Shown here: piece after piece, positions 7,796 through 18,040 of the stretch
Position numbering within the stretch: the stretch's first letter is position 1
Layout of the letters: every line of letters starts with the position of its first letter
Origin: Pseudomonadota bacterium
Lineage (GTDB): Bacteria; Desulfobacterota; Desulfarculia; Desulfarculales; Desulfarculaceae
Direction: 5' to 3'
DNA: 64,000 nt
NCBI GenBank assembly: GCA_018902755.1
Contig: JAHIQI010000030.1
Coordinates: 1-64,000, forward strand
Translations under genes and position numbers: made by a program
The notes under the pieces: model-generated
Database searches by the model: none
Seen by the model: the letters and a program-made list of their open reading frames with translations, nothing else
What the model was told of the DNA's origin: nothing

Positions 7796-8743
7796 CTACT
7801 CCCGCCACCGGGGCACCAGCTCGTCGGTGGCCGAGGCCAAGCCCTGCACGAACCCCCGGCTCAGGCCCAGGCGCTCCAGGGCCTCGGTGGCCTCCTGGTA
7901 CTCGGCTTGGTTGATGCGCCGCTCCAGGCCCGGCGTCTCCATGGCCTTGTAAGTGGGGAAGTACTGGCTCATGAGGCTGATCCAGGCGCCGGGGCCGCAG
8001 ATATCGGCGATCTCGGCCATCACCTGCGGGGTGCCCGAGAGGCCCTCCGGCAACACCAAATGGCGCACCATCACCCCACGGTAGGCGGTGCCGTCGTCCT
8101 CCAGCTTCAGGTTGCCCACCTGGCGGTGCATCTCGCGCAGTCCCGAGCGGGCGCTGGCCACGTAGTTGGGGGCCTGGGACAGGCGCTCGGCCACCGAATC
8201 GTCGATGTACTTGAAATCGGGCAGGTAGATGTCGATCAGTCCGTCCATCTGGCGCAGCACCGCCGCGCTCTCGTACCCCGAGGTGTTGTAGACCACGGGC
8301 AGGGCCAAGCCGTAGCCTCGGGCGATGGCCAGGGCCTTCAGGATAACCACCAGATGGGGGGTGGGGGTTACCAGGTTGATGTTGTGGGCCCCGGTCATCT
8401 CCAGGCCCAGGAAGACGCCCGCCAAGTCCTCGGGGCTGGTCTCCTCGCCGCCCCCCGCCTGGCTTATCCGCCAGTTCTGGCAAAAACGGCAGGCCAGGGT
8501 GCATCCCGCAAAAAACACGGTGCCCGAGCCCTTGCTCCCGCTGATGGGCGGCTCCTCGCCGTGGTGCAGTTGGCTGGTGTTCACCGCCGCGATGGCGGCC
8601 CTGGCCCGGCAAAAGCCCAGCTCGCCTTCCAGGCGGTTTACCCGACAGCGGCGGGGGCAGAGCGCGCAGGAGCGCAGGGCCTTTTCCAGACGCGCGGCGG
8701 CGTGCTCATAGGCCTCCGGAGGGGCGAAAAGCTCGGCGGACAT
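7796..8743 (-). CDS. Radical SAM protein, PflX/COG1313-type
   Basis: The 315-residue protein carries the radical SAM cluster motif C-x3-C-x2-C at Cys81, Cys85 and Cys88 (CTLACRFCQN). A preceding N-terminal Cys cluster (Cys26, Cys29, Cys33, Cys45) fits the COG1313 group of pyruvate-formate-lyase-activating-enzyme-like proteins. The distinctive LVTPTPHLVVIL and LPDFKYIDDS segments of that group are present. Members are thought to install glycyl radicals or act in other SAM radical chemistry, but the target is unknown and no glycyl radical enzyme lies in this window. It is the last gene of the run beginning at gnd, seven bases after the aldehyde dehydrogenase. Confidence 0.85.
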   Translation of the reverse strand: MSAELFAPPEAYEHAAARLEKALRSCALCPRRCRVNRLEGELGFCRARAAIAAVNTSQLHHGEEPPISGSKGSGTVFFAGCTLACRFCQNWRISQAGGGEETSPEDLAGVFLGLEMTGAHNINLVTPTPHLVVILKALAIARGYGLALPVVYNTSGYESAAVLRQMDGLIDIYLPDFKYIDDSVAERLSQAPNYVASARSGLREMHRQVGNLKLEDDGTAYRGVMVRHLVLPEGLSGTPQVMAEIADICGPGAWISLMSQYFPTYKAMETPGLERRINQAEYQEATEALERLGLSRGFVQGLASATDELVPRWRE

Positions 8744-8750
8744 TCATTCC

Positions 8751-10310
8751 TCAGTCGGACCGGAACATGCGGGGCAGCAGCTTCAACAGACGGCGTAGCC
8801 CTGCCGTGCGCCGCTCCAGGCCGTGGCCGTAAAGAAACTCGATGAGGCCCTTGAGGCCCTGGTATTGCTCACGGCTCTGAGGATACCACCACAGGTCCCG
8901 CTTGGCCCAAGGCATCAGGTCGTTCACGATGGCCTGCACCTGGGTCATCTCGCCAAAGCCGTCGCGGCCGTGGCTGCGGCCCAGGCCAGAGTTCTTGAAG
9001 CCGCCCCAGGGGGCCTCGGCCAGTCCGTGGCTCATGAGGTGGTCGTTTATCATCACCACTCCGGCCTTGATGCGTCTGGCCAGGCGCAGGGCGGCCCGGC
9101 GGTCCTTGGACCAAACCGAGCCGGTAAGCCCCAGGTCGCTGTCGTTAGCCAGGTGCACCGCCTGGTCCATGTTGCCCACGGGCATCACCGCGATCACCGG
9201 GCCGAAGGTCTCCTCGCGCATCACCCGCATGGAATGGTCCACTTGGGTCAGCACCGTGGCGGGCAAAAAGTTGGGCCCCTTGGCGCAGGCGCTCTGGGCG
9301 AAGATCTTGGCCCCGTGGGTAAGGGCGTCGGTGATGTGGGCCTTGACCAGGTCCACCTGGCGGGTGGTGGTCATGGCCCCCAGGTCCACGTTGAAATCGG
9401 TGTCGTAGCCCACCCTGAGCGCCCTCACCTTGGCTCCCAGCAGATCCAGGAACTCGCTCGTCACGCTGTGGTGCACGTAGATGCGCTCCACCCCGCCGCA
9501 GGTCTGGCCGGTGTTGACCATGCCGCCCCACACCGCCCCGGCCGCCGCCCGCCCCAGGTCCGCGTCCGGGCACACCAGCATGGCGTCGTTGCCCCCCAAC
9601 TCCAAATTGACCGGGGTAAGGCTGGGGGCGGCCATGGCCATGAGCTGCTTGCCCACCCCCACCGAGCCGGTGAAGAACAGCTTGTCCACCCCGGCCTCCA
9701 GCATGGCCGGGCCCGCCTGGCGCCCGGGCAGGTTGAGGCAGGTGAACACTCCCGGCGGCAGACCGGCGGCAGCCAGGCAGCGGCTCAGGGCATGTCCCAC
9801 CATCTGAGTCTCGCTGGCCACCTTCAAGAGCACGCAGTTGCCCGCCAGCAGGGCGCAGACCACCTCGGAAAAGGGGATGGTGAAGGGATAGTTCCAGGGG
9901 CTGATGATGCCCACCACCCCCCAGGGCTGGCGCACCAGGCGGGTGCGCTTGTTGGCCAACAGCCACAGGGCCGGGCCGGGTTTGGCGTCCTTCAGCCATT
10001 TAGCCGCCTTTTTGGCGTAATAATCCGCCGCCGCGATGGCGGGCAGCACCTCGGCCACCAGGGCGTCGGTGCGGGTCTTGCCGTTGTCCCTGGCGATCGT
10101 CTCGGCCAAAAGGTCGGCGTGGTCGGCCAGATAGTCGCGCACCTTCCTGATGGCCTTGGCCCGCTGCTTGACGGGCGTGGCGGCCCATTGGGGCTGGGCA
10201 TTGCGGGCGGCCTGGGCCGCGGCGACTACGTCTTCTGGCCCTTGCAGGGGCACCCGGCCCAGCTCTTCGCCGGTGGCGGGGTTAAAGCATATGGTCTGGT
10301 CCATGCTCAT
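8751..10310 (-). CDS. NAD(P)-dependent aldehyde dehydrogenase
   Basis: A 519-residue ALDH-superfamily enzyme. The catalytic Cys271 sits in NTGQTCGGVERIY and the general base Glu237 in LELGGNDAM, 34 residues apart as expected. The Rossmann cofactor segment VVGIISPWNYPFTIPFSE is intact. The C-terminus runs about 45 residues beyond the usual end (YQGLKGLIEFLYGHG...), a basic amphipathic tail that could contact the membrane. ATG 10310 is preferred over TTG 10334 because GAAGGGA precedes it and the TTG overlaps the previous stop codon. The substrate is not predictable; succinate-semialdehyde and fatty-aldehyde enzymes share these motifs. It follows the DUF362 gene by 20 bases. Confidence 0.9.
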   Translation of the reverse strand: MSMDQTICFNPATGEELGRVPLQGPEDVVAAAQAARNAQPQWAATPVKQRAKAIRKVRDYLADHADLLAETIARDNGKTRTDALVAEVLPAIAAADYYAKKAAKWLKDAKPGPALWLLANKRTRLVRQPWGVVGIISPWNYPFTIPFSEVVCALLAGNCVLLKVASETQMVGHALSRCLAAAGLPPGVFTCLNLPGRQAGPAMLEAGVDKLFFTGSVGVGKQLMAMAAPSLTPVNLELGGNDAMLVCPDADLGRAAAGAVWGGMVNTGQTCGGVERIYVHHSVTSEFLDLLGAKVRALRVGYDTDFNVDLGAMTTTRQVDLVKAHITDALTHGAKIFAQSACAKGPNFLPATVLTQVDHSMRVMREETFGPVIAVMPVGNMDQAVHLANDSDLGLTGSVWSKDRRAALRLARRIKAGVVMINDHLMSHGLAEAPWGGFKNSGLGRSHGRDGFGEMTQVQAIVNDLMPWAKRDLWWYPQSREQYQGLKGLIEFLYGHGLERRTAGLRRLLKLLPRMFRSD

Positions 10311-10330
10311 GACATTCCCTTCCGGCAGGC

Positions 10331-11761
10331 TCAACCCATCAGCCGGCTGCCCAGGCGGCCGGCGCGCATACGTAGATAGGCCAGGTTTATGGGTAACAGC
10401 AGGCGCGGGTCAAAGTTGGGATTGGCCACCCCGGCCAGGGCCGATAGGTAGTGCACGTGGTCGGCCACGCTCATGGTGCAGGACGGGGCGTGCAGCCAGC
10501 GGCGTCCCCGGCTGGCCAGGCAGCGGCTAAGGGCCTGGGCGGTCTTGAGGACCATGTCGTTGCTGGGGCGGCGGTGGGGGTTGTGGGCCTCGGGAGGCAG
10601 ATAGCTGGGCTTTATCACCACCGGTTTGCCGTCGATCTCCCCCTGCCAGGAGGTGCAGGCCCCGGCGAAGAGCACCTTCTCGTCCGGGGCTAGGTTCAGC
10701 GGCCCCTCCACCCGGCCCACCACGTAGCGCACCTTGCCCATCTTGCGCTCCACCTCGGGGTCGAAGCCCCGCAAGATGTGCATGGCCTCCTGCAAGGCCC
10801 CGGGGCAGCCGCCCCAGCAGTAGTCCCGGGAATGGGCCTCGGGAAAGCTGCCCACGGTGCAGGTGAGCGGGCCGTCCTGGAAGTAGTGGTCCACCCGCTC
10901 CAGGCAGAACTGGAAGTTCTCGGTGTGCCGCTGCACCTGATCCAGGGGGAAGTCGCCGCTTATCTCGATCTGGCTGAGGTCCAGGGGCCCCAGGCCCCGC
11001 TCACTGGCCATCTTCAGGTGGATGAGTTGGGTGGGGTCCACCCGCACCATGGCACAGCCCACCGCGTCCACCGCGCAGGGGTTGGTGCCCATGACGATGG
11101 CCCCCAGGTCGAAGGGGTCGGGGGTGAGCATCATCTTCTGCCCGGCCACGATGCCGTCGATGGCGATGAAGTCCTGGCGGGCCGCCTGGTTCAGGTCGAC
11201 GATCTTGTGCTCCAGAAAGCTGTTGTGGTCCAGCAGGCGGTGGGAGTCGTCCTGGATGCCGATGAAGTTCTTGAGGCTCAGGGTCATGCGGGTCCAGGGG
11301 TGGGCCTTGAACTTGGGCAGGTTGAACAGAAAGTCCGCCTCCACCACCGGCTTGGGCAGATAGATCTCCCGCCGCAGCCCGCCCTGGCCCACGCTCACCC
11401 GCTGGTGCGGGGTTTCGTCGAAGTAGTGGGCCTTGGCCCCTTGGCGCCGCAGCACCGCCGGATAGCCCGCCTCGCTGAAGCAGAAGCGGGTGGGCACGGT
11501 AATGCCCGAGCGCTCGCCCACCCCCAGTTCGCTTATCTCCGGGCCGCCCACCTTCTTGGCGGCCATGAGCGCGCCTTCCAAAAACTCGGGCCTGGTGTAA
11601 GCATAGGGAAACACCTCATAGTGGGCCAGCACCACGTTGGGCTTGATGAGCACCTTGCCCCGGGGCTTCACCCCCAGTTCGGCCATGCCCTCGGCGATGA
11701 TCCCGGCGATAAGGCCGGGGTCGTAACGGTCGCAGCGCCTGATTATTACCTTGGGCTTCAC
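10331..11761 (-). CDS. DUF362 domain-containing protein
   Basis: The 476-residue protein has the DUF362 core over about residues 1-290, including GKVLIKPNVVLAHY, FNLPKFKAHPWTRMTLSLKNFIGIQDD and IVMGTNPCAVDAVGCAMV. These are hallmark stretches of this Fe-S-associated family of unknown reaction. The C-terminal 190 residues contain scattered cysteines (TCTVGSF, YCWGGCPGA, FAGACTSW) but no complete ferredoxin motif. DUF362 proteins are common in anaerobes and often sit near redox genes; no substrate is established. It lies nine bases after the SRAP gene and 20 before the aldehyde dehydrogenase, so it is probably co-transcribed with both. Confidence 0.85.
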   Translation of the reverse strand: MKPKVIIRRCDRYDPGLIAGIIAEGMAELGVKPRGKVLIKPNVVLAHYEVFPYAYTRPEFLEGALMAAKKVGGPEISELGVGERSGITVPTRFCFSEAGYPAVLRRQGAKAHYFDETPHQRVSVGQGGLRREIYLPKPVVEADFLFNLPKFKAHPWTRMTLSLKNFIGIQDDSHRLLDHNSFLEHKIVDLNQAARQDFIAIDGIVAGQKMMLTPDPFDLGAIVMGTNPCAVDAVGCAMVRVDPTQLIHLKMASERGLGPLDLSQIEISGDFPLDQVQRHTENFQFCLERVDHYFQDGPLTCTVGSFPEAHSRDYCWGGCPGALQEAMHILRGFDPEVERKMGKVRYVVGRVEGPLNLAPDEKVLFAGACTSWQGEIDGKPVVIKPSYLPPEAHNPHRRPSNDMVLKTAQALSRCLASRGRRWLHAPSCTMSVADHVHYLSALAGVANPNFDPRLLLPINLAYLRMRAGRLGSRLMG

Positions 11762-11770
11762 GGCTTCCCC

Positions 11771-12457
11771 CTAACCAAAAAGGTCGCCCGGCAGGGCCAC
11801 CGGCTCTATCAGCTTCGGCCCCTCGCCGGCCGCCGAGTTCACCCGCCGGGACACGGGTTGGGCCTGCATCTCCTGGGCCGCGTAGGGCCTGAGCAGGGTG
11901 GCCAGGTCCTCGGGCGAGGCCGCTGGGTCCAGCCAGGCCGCCTCGTCCCCGGTCGAAAGCATCACCGGCATGCGATCGTGAATGGGCTTCACCACCTGGT
12001 TGGCCTGGGTGGTAATGATGGTGAAGCTACGGAGCGTGCCGCCCTCGGGCCCGCTCCACTGGTCCCACAGCCCGGCCAGGGCAAAGGGCTCCCGGTCCTT
12101 GCGGGCCAGGAAAAAGGGCTGCTTGCCCCCGGCGGCCGGGGCCCACTCGAAAAATCCCTCCGCCGGGATCAGGCATCGGGCGCGGCGAAATGGCCCGCGA
12201 TAGGCGGGCTTGTCGGCCACGGTCTCGGCCCGGGCGTTGATCATCTTGTAGCCCACCCGCTCATCCTTGGCCCAGGAGGGCACCAGGCCCCAGCGCAGCA
12301 TCTCGCCGCGCCGCCCATCTTCCCCGGCCAGCACGGCCAGGGCCTCCCGGCCCGGAGCCAGGTTGAAGCGGGGCGCGTACTCGAGCGGCCCCGCGCTGAA
12401 GCTGAAACGGTCCTGGTATTCGGCGAGGCTTTTGCTTTGAGTGAAGCGGCCACACAT
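11771..12457 (-). CDS. SRAP/YedK (HMCES-type) abasic-site DNA-protein crosslink protein
   Basis: A 228-residue protein starting MCGRFTQ, where Cys2 becomes the N-terminal nucleophile after Met removal and crosslinks to abasic sites in single-stranded DNA. The other family residues are visible: Asn in RFNLAPG, the NARAETVADKPAYRGPFRRARCLIPAEGFFEW block with the catalytic Glu, and His in KPIHDRMPVML. Length matches bacterial YedK. It protects abasic sites during replication. Its place after zwf-pgl looks incidental metabolically; the 33-base gap to pgl allows co-transcription. Confidence 0.92.
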   Translation of the reverse strand: MCGRFTQSKSLAEYQDRFSFSAGPLEYAPRFNLAPGREALAVLAGEDGRRGEMLRWGLVPSWAKDERVGYKMINARAETVADKPAYRGPFRRARCLIPAEGFFEWAPAAGGKQPFFLARKDREPFALAGLWDQWSGPEGGTLRSFTIITTQANQVVKPIHDRMPVMLSTGDEAAWLDPAASPEDLATLLRPYAAQEMQAQPVSRRVNSAAGEGPKLIEPVALPGDLFG

Positions 12458-12490
12458 GGTGGCTTATTTGAGCACAGCGGGGGCCGGGAA

Positions 12491-13201
12491 TCAATCGCCC
12501 GCCGCGTCCCGGTCAAGATAAAGAACCAGTTCCTCTTGGGGCCGCAGCCGGGCGGCGGGCAGATCAGGGGCCTCGCCACCGCGCAAACGCGCCGCCGCCG
12601 GGGCCTTGGCCGCGCCGCTGACCAAAAGCAACACCTGGCGGGCCTGGTTGAGAGCCCACAGGCTAAGGCTCACCCTAGGCACCTGGGGCCGCACGTGGCT
12701 GGGCGCGGCCACGGGTATGACCCAAGCATTAGTCTCGCTCAGGCCGGGGCCGCCGGGGAACAGGCTGGCCACGTGGCCGTCCGGCCCCAGGCCCAGGAGG
12801 ACCAGGTCGAAAGCGGGCCGCCCCTGCTCCGCGAAAAATCCCTTGAGCCGCCACGCATAGTCCTGGGCCGCTTCTTGGGCGGATAGTTGGCCCCGAATGG
12901 GATGGACGTTGTCCGGCGGCAGGGACTCGGGCGGGCCCAGGGCCCCCAGCGCCGCGCCCCGGTTGCTGTCCGGGTGGTCGGGGGGAACGCAGCGCTCGTC
13001 GCCCCAAAAGAGTTGGGTCTCGGCCCAGGGGAAAGCGGGGTCATGCCCCAACAGGCGGTAGGTCTCCAAGGGGGTGGAGCCACCGGCCAGGGCCAGGCTG
13101 AACACCCCGCGCTCATTCACCGCCCGACCCGCCGCGCCCTTTATAAAGGCGGCCGCCGCCTGGGCCAGGGCCTCGCGGTCCGCGAAAACCTCCACCCGCA
13201 C
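12491..13201 (-). CDS. pgl: 6-phosphogluconolactonase
   Basis: The 236-residue protein has the DevB-type lactonase motifs LALAGGSTPLETYRLLG (about residues 38-54), FWGDERCVPPDHPDSN (about 65-80) and LGLGPDGHVASLFPG (about 136-150). It hydrolyses 6-phosphogluconolactone to 6-phosphogluconate, the step between Zwf and Gnd, and those two genes lie directly upstream. The start is three bases after the zwf stop, so translation is probably coupled. Length is standard for the bacterial family. Confidence 0.93.
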   Translation of the reverse strand: MRVEVFADREALAQAAAAFIKGAAGRAVNERGVFSLALAGGSTPLETYRLLGHDPAFPWAETQLFWGDERCVPPDHPDSNRGAALGALGPPESLPPDNVHPIRGQLSAQEAAQDYAWRLKGFFAEQGRPAFDLVLLGLGPDGHVASLFPGGPGLSETNAWVIPVAAPSHVRPQVPRVSLSLWALNQARQVLLLVSGAAKAPAAARLRGGEAPDLPAARLRPQEELVLYLDRDAAGD

Positions 13202-13204
13202 GGC

Positions 13205-14722
13205 CTAGCTCACCGGGTAGTTGTAAGGGTGGCCCGGCCAAAGCTTGGCCGCGTCCCGAGGCCCCCAGGTGCCCGCCCGGTAGCGGTGCAGCCGATCGGC
13301 CCGGTCGCCGCAGCTCTCGCAGGCCTCCAGCACCGGGTCCAAAAAGGCCCAGCACAGATCCACCCCGTCTTGCCGCCAGAAAAGCATCTGATCACCCAGC
13401 ATGGCGTCGGCCAGGGCCTTCTCGTAGGCCTCCGTGCCTTGGCGGGCCGCCTGGTCCTGATAGGAAAAATGCAGGCGCACGGTGCGCAGGGCCACCTGAG
13501 CCCCCGGCTGCTTGGCCTGGAAGTAAAGGGTGATCTCCTCCTTGGGCTGGATGTCCAGAACCAGGCGGTTGGTCTGAATGTCCTCGCCCAGCACCTGGCG
13601 AAACAGGGAATGAGGCACCTCGCGGAAGTGGATCACGATGCGGGTAAGCTTTTCGGTGAGGCGCTTGCCGCTGGTCAGATAGAAAGGCACCCCCTGCCAG
13701 CGCCAGTTGTCCACGAACACCTTCATGGTGGCGAAAGTGGGAGCCAGGGAGCTGGGGTCCACCCCCGGCTCGGCCCGGTAGGCGGGCACCGGCTGGCCGT
13801 CGATCTCCCCGGCCTCGTACTGGGCCAGCACCAGGTAGTCGTACAAGTCTTTCAGGGGGAAGGGCCTCAGGCTGCGGAACAGCTTGGTGCGCTCATCGCG
13901 CACCCGGTTGGCCTCGAACAGCGAGGGCGGCTCGGCCGCCACCAGGGCCAAAAGCTGCATCATGTGGTTCTGGAACATGTCCCGCAGCACCCCGGCCTGC
14001 TCGTAGTAGCCCGCCCGGTGCTCCACCCCCAGGGTCTCGGCGGTGACGATGGACACCTGGTCGATGTAGTTGCGGTTCCACAGCGGCTCAAAGATGGCAT
14101 TGGCGAAGCGGAACATCATGATGTTCTGCACCGTCTCCTTGGCCAGATAGTGGTCGATGCGAAACACCTGGTGCTCGGCGAAGCCCTGGCAGATGGCCCG
14201 GTTCAGCTCCCGGCTGGAGTCCAGGTCGCGGCCGAAGGGCTTTTCCACCACCAGCCGCCGCCAGCCCTGCTCCTCGGAGGCCAGGCCCGCCTGGCCCAGG
14301 GTGAGGGCCACGGTCTGATACATGGTGGGCGGGATGGCCAGCTCCAGGATGCGGTTGCCCTTGACACCATGCAGGGCGTCCAGCTCGTCCAGGCGGGCGG
14401 CTAGGGCGTGGTAGGTTTCCACCTGGTCGTAGACCACCGGGTGGTAGTGCAGGCAGGCGGCGAAGCGCTCCCAGGCGCTCATGTCCAGGCCCCTGGCCTC
14501 CACCGCCTGGCGCATCCTGTTCCGGAACTCCTCCCGGCTCATCTCGCTGCGCGCTGCGCCGCAGATATAGAAATGCTCCGGCGTGGCCCCGGAGGCGAAG
14601 AGGCGGTACAGGGCTGGCACCAGCTTGCGGCCGGTTAGGTCGCCCGAAGCCCCAAAGATGACCACCGCGCAGTCATCGGGCCGCTTGGGCGTTAGGGGTA
14701 GATTGATTCGCTCCTCAGGCAT
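13205..14722 (-). CDS. zwf: Glucose-6-phosphate 1-dehydrogenase
   Basis: A 505-residue enzyme with the Rossmann start CAVVIFGASGDLTGRKLVPALY and the active-site signature RIDHYLAKETVQN, whose His-Tyr-Lys region binds glucose 6-phosphate. EKPFGRDLDSSRELN is also present. It oxidises glucose 6-phosphate to 6-phosphogluconolactone using NAD(P)+. It lies eleven bases after gnd and three before pgl, so all three oxidative pentose phosphate genes are adjacent. Length is typical. Confidence 0.95.
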   Translation of the reverse strand: MPEERINLPLTPKRPDDCAVVIFGASGDLTGRKLVPALYRLFASGATPEHFYICGAARSEMSREEFRNRMRQAVEARGLDMSAWERFAACLHYHPVVYDQVETYHALAARLDELDALHGVKGNRILELAIPPTMYQTVALTLGQAGLASEEQGWRRLVVEKPFGRDLDSSRELNRAICQGFAEHQVFRIDHYLAKETVQNIMMFRFANAIFEPLWNRNYIDQVSIVTAETLGVEHRAGYYEQAGVLRDMFQNHMMQLLALVAAEPPSLFEANRVRDERTKLFRSLRPFPLKDLYDYLVLAQYEAGEIDGQPVPAYRAEPGVDPSSLAPTFATMKVFVDNWRWQGVPFYLTSGKRLTEKLTRIVIHFREVPHSLFRQVLGEDIQTNRLVLDIQPKEEITLYFQAKQPGAQVALRTVRLHFSYQDQAARQGTEAYEKALADAMLGDQMLFWRQDGVDLCWAFLDPVLEACESCGDRADRLHRYRAGTWGPRDAAKLWPGHPYNYPVS

Positions 14723-14733
14723 GCTCGCCTCCG

Positions 14734-15642
14734 TCAGTCGCTTATCTTGACCGCGTGGCCCCCGAACTGGTTGCGCAGGGCGGCCAGGACCTTGTCGCCG
14801 AAAGTGTCCTGCTGGCGTGAGCGGAAGCGCTCCATGAGGGCCAGGGTGATCACCGGGGCGCTCACCGCGCTCTCCACCGCCTGTTGCACGCTCCAGCGCC
14901 CCTCGCCCGAGTCCTCCACGTAGCCCGCGATGCCCTCCAGGCCGGGCCGCTCCTCAAAGGCCTTTTGCAGCAGCCCCAGCAGCCAGGAGCGCACCACGCT
15001 GCCGTTTTGCCACAGGCCGCAGATGGCCTCGAAATCGTGGTGCTCGCTGAAGGGCCCCTGCTTCATCAGCTCGAAGCCTTCGGCGTAGGCCTGCATCATG
15101 CCGTACTCGATGCCGTTGTGAATCATCTTCACGAAGTGGCCGCTGCCCACCGGGCCGGTGTGCAGATAGCCGCCGGGCTGGCACAGCGATTCCAGGGCCG
15201 GCTCCAGGCGGGCGAAATCATCCGGCGCGCCCCCGGCCATGATGCAGTAGCCCTCGCTCAGACCCCACACCCCGCCGCTGACCCCGGCGTCCATATAGGC
15301 GATGCCCTTGGCCCCCAAGAGCGGGGCGCGGCGCAGGTCGTCCTTGTACAGGCTGTTGCCGCCCTCCACCACCAGGTCGCCGGGCTCCAGAATCTCGGCC
15401 AGCTCGTCCAAATGGGCATCCACCGCCTCGGCGGGCAGCATGAGCCAAACCAGCCGGGGGGCCCGCAAGGCGTCCTTGAGCCGGGCCAGGCTCTCCACCG
15501 GGGTTACGCCGTTTTCCTCGGCGGCCAGGTCCCGCGCCTTTTGGGCGCTGCGGTTGTAGGCCGCCACCTGGTGGCCGCCCCTGGCCAGACGCCTGGCCAT
15601 GTTCATCCCCATGCGCCCCAGGCCCACCATGCCTATGTGCAT
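14734..15642 (-). CDS. gnd: 6-phosphogluconate dehydrogenase, short (probably NAD+) form
   Basis: The 302-residue protein has the dinucleotide motif GLGRMGMNMARRL, the substrate segment VVEGGNSLYKDDL and KMIHNGIEYGMMQAYAEGF with the catalytic Lys. At about 300 residues it is the short class (GndA/YqeC-like), which usually prefers NAD+; the classical 470-residue enzyme uses NADP+. The NAD+ preference is family inference. It oxidatively decarboxylates 6-phosphogluconate to ribulose 5-phosphate. It is the first gene of the minus-strand run gnd-zwf-pgl-SRAP-DUF362-ALDH-radical SAM, just downstream of the tkt terminator. Confidence 0.92.
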   Translation of the reverse strand: MHIGMVGLGRMGMNMARRLARGGHQVAAYNRSAQKARDLAAEENGVTPVESLARLKDALRAPRLVWLMLPAEAVDAHLDELAEILEPGDLVVEGGNSLYKDDLRRAPLLGAKGIAYMDAGVSGGVWGLSEGYCIMAGGAPDDFARLEPALESLCQPGGYLHTGPVGSGHFVKMIHNGIEYGMMQAYAEGFELMKQGPFSEHHDFEAICGLWQNGSVVRSWLLGLLQKAFEERPGLEGIAGYVEDSGEGRWSVQQAVESAVSAPVITLALMERFRSRQQDTFGDKVLAALRNQFGGHAVKISD

Positions 15643-15734
15643 CTACCGCCTCCCGCCGCCGGGCCCAAGGCCCGCGCCCGCAAAATTGACTCGTCACCAT
15701 CTAGAATAACAGACCAGGGCCACGGCCTGGCGAG

Positions 15735-15776
15735 GCCAAAAACAAACCCGGACGGGAGACGTGCTCCCGTCCGGGT
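15735..15776 (-). terminator. Terminator of tkt
   Basis: Perfect 13-base arms ACCCGGACGGGAG (15746-15758) and CTCCCGTCCGGGT (15764-15776) enclose a five-base loop. Read on the minus strand they are followed by TTGTTTTT. This separates tkt from the gnd-led operon. Confidence 0.88.
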
Positions 15777-15797
15777 CGTTACTGGCGAGGGTTTGCC

Positions 15798-17798
<2,001 letters not shown>

Positions 17799-17975
17799 TA
17801 CGCCTCTCCCGAGGTTCGGGTGCAGAAAACAGCGCCACGCCCGGCCTGGGCGGCCGGCAGGCATTTTCCCGGATTATGCTTATCGCCCAACGCCGGATGC
17901 AGGACCCGGCTCCCCAAGACTATGCCAAAGATTTGGCGGTGACAATAGCCATTGGCGGCCCATGGCTAAAGGGCT

Positions 17976-17993
17976 CACGGGAAGCCGCCCGTG
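17976..17993 (-). terminator. Weak hairpin after the flavodoxin-ferredoxin gene
   Basis: CACGGG (17976-17981) and CCCGTG (17988-17993) form a perfect six-base stem about 50 bases past the stop at 18041. On the minus strand only a short TTT follows, so termination here is uncertain. Confidence 0.3.
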
Positions 17994-18040
17994 GGAAGCC
18001 CGTGGGCATCAAGTTCCGTGCGAGGCCCTCAGGCGGATGG

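Noticed and set aside
10778..12886. A 702-codon open frame on the plus strand
   Set aside because: It lies opposite DUF362, SRAP and pgl; composition and lack of motifs mark it as an antisense shadow.
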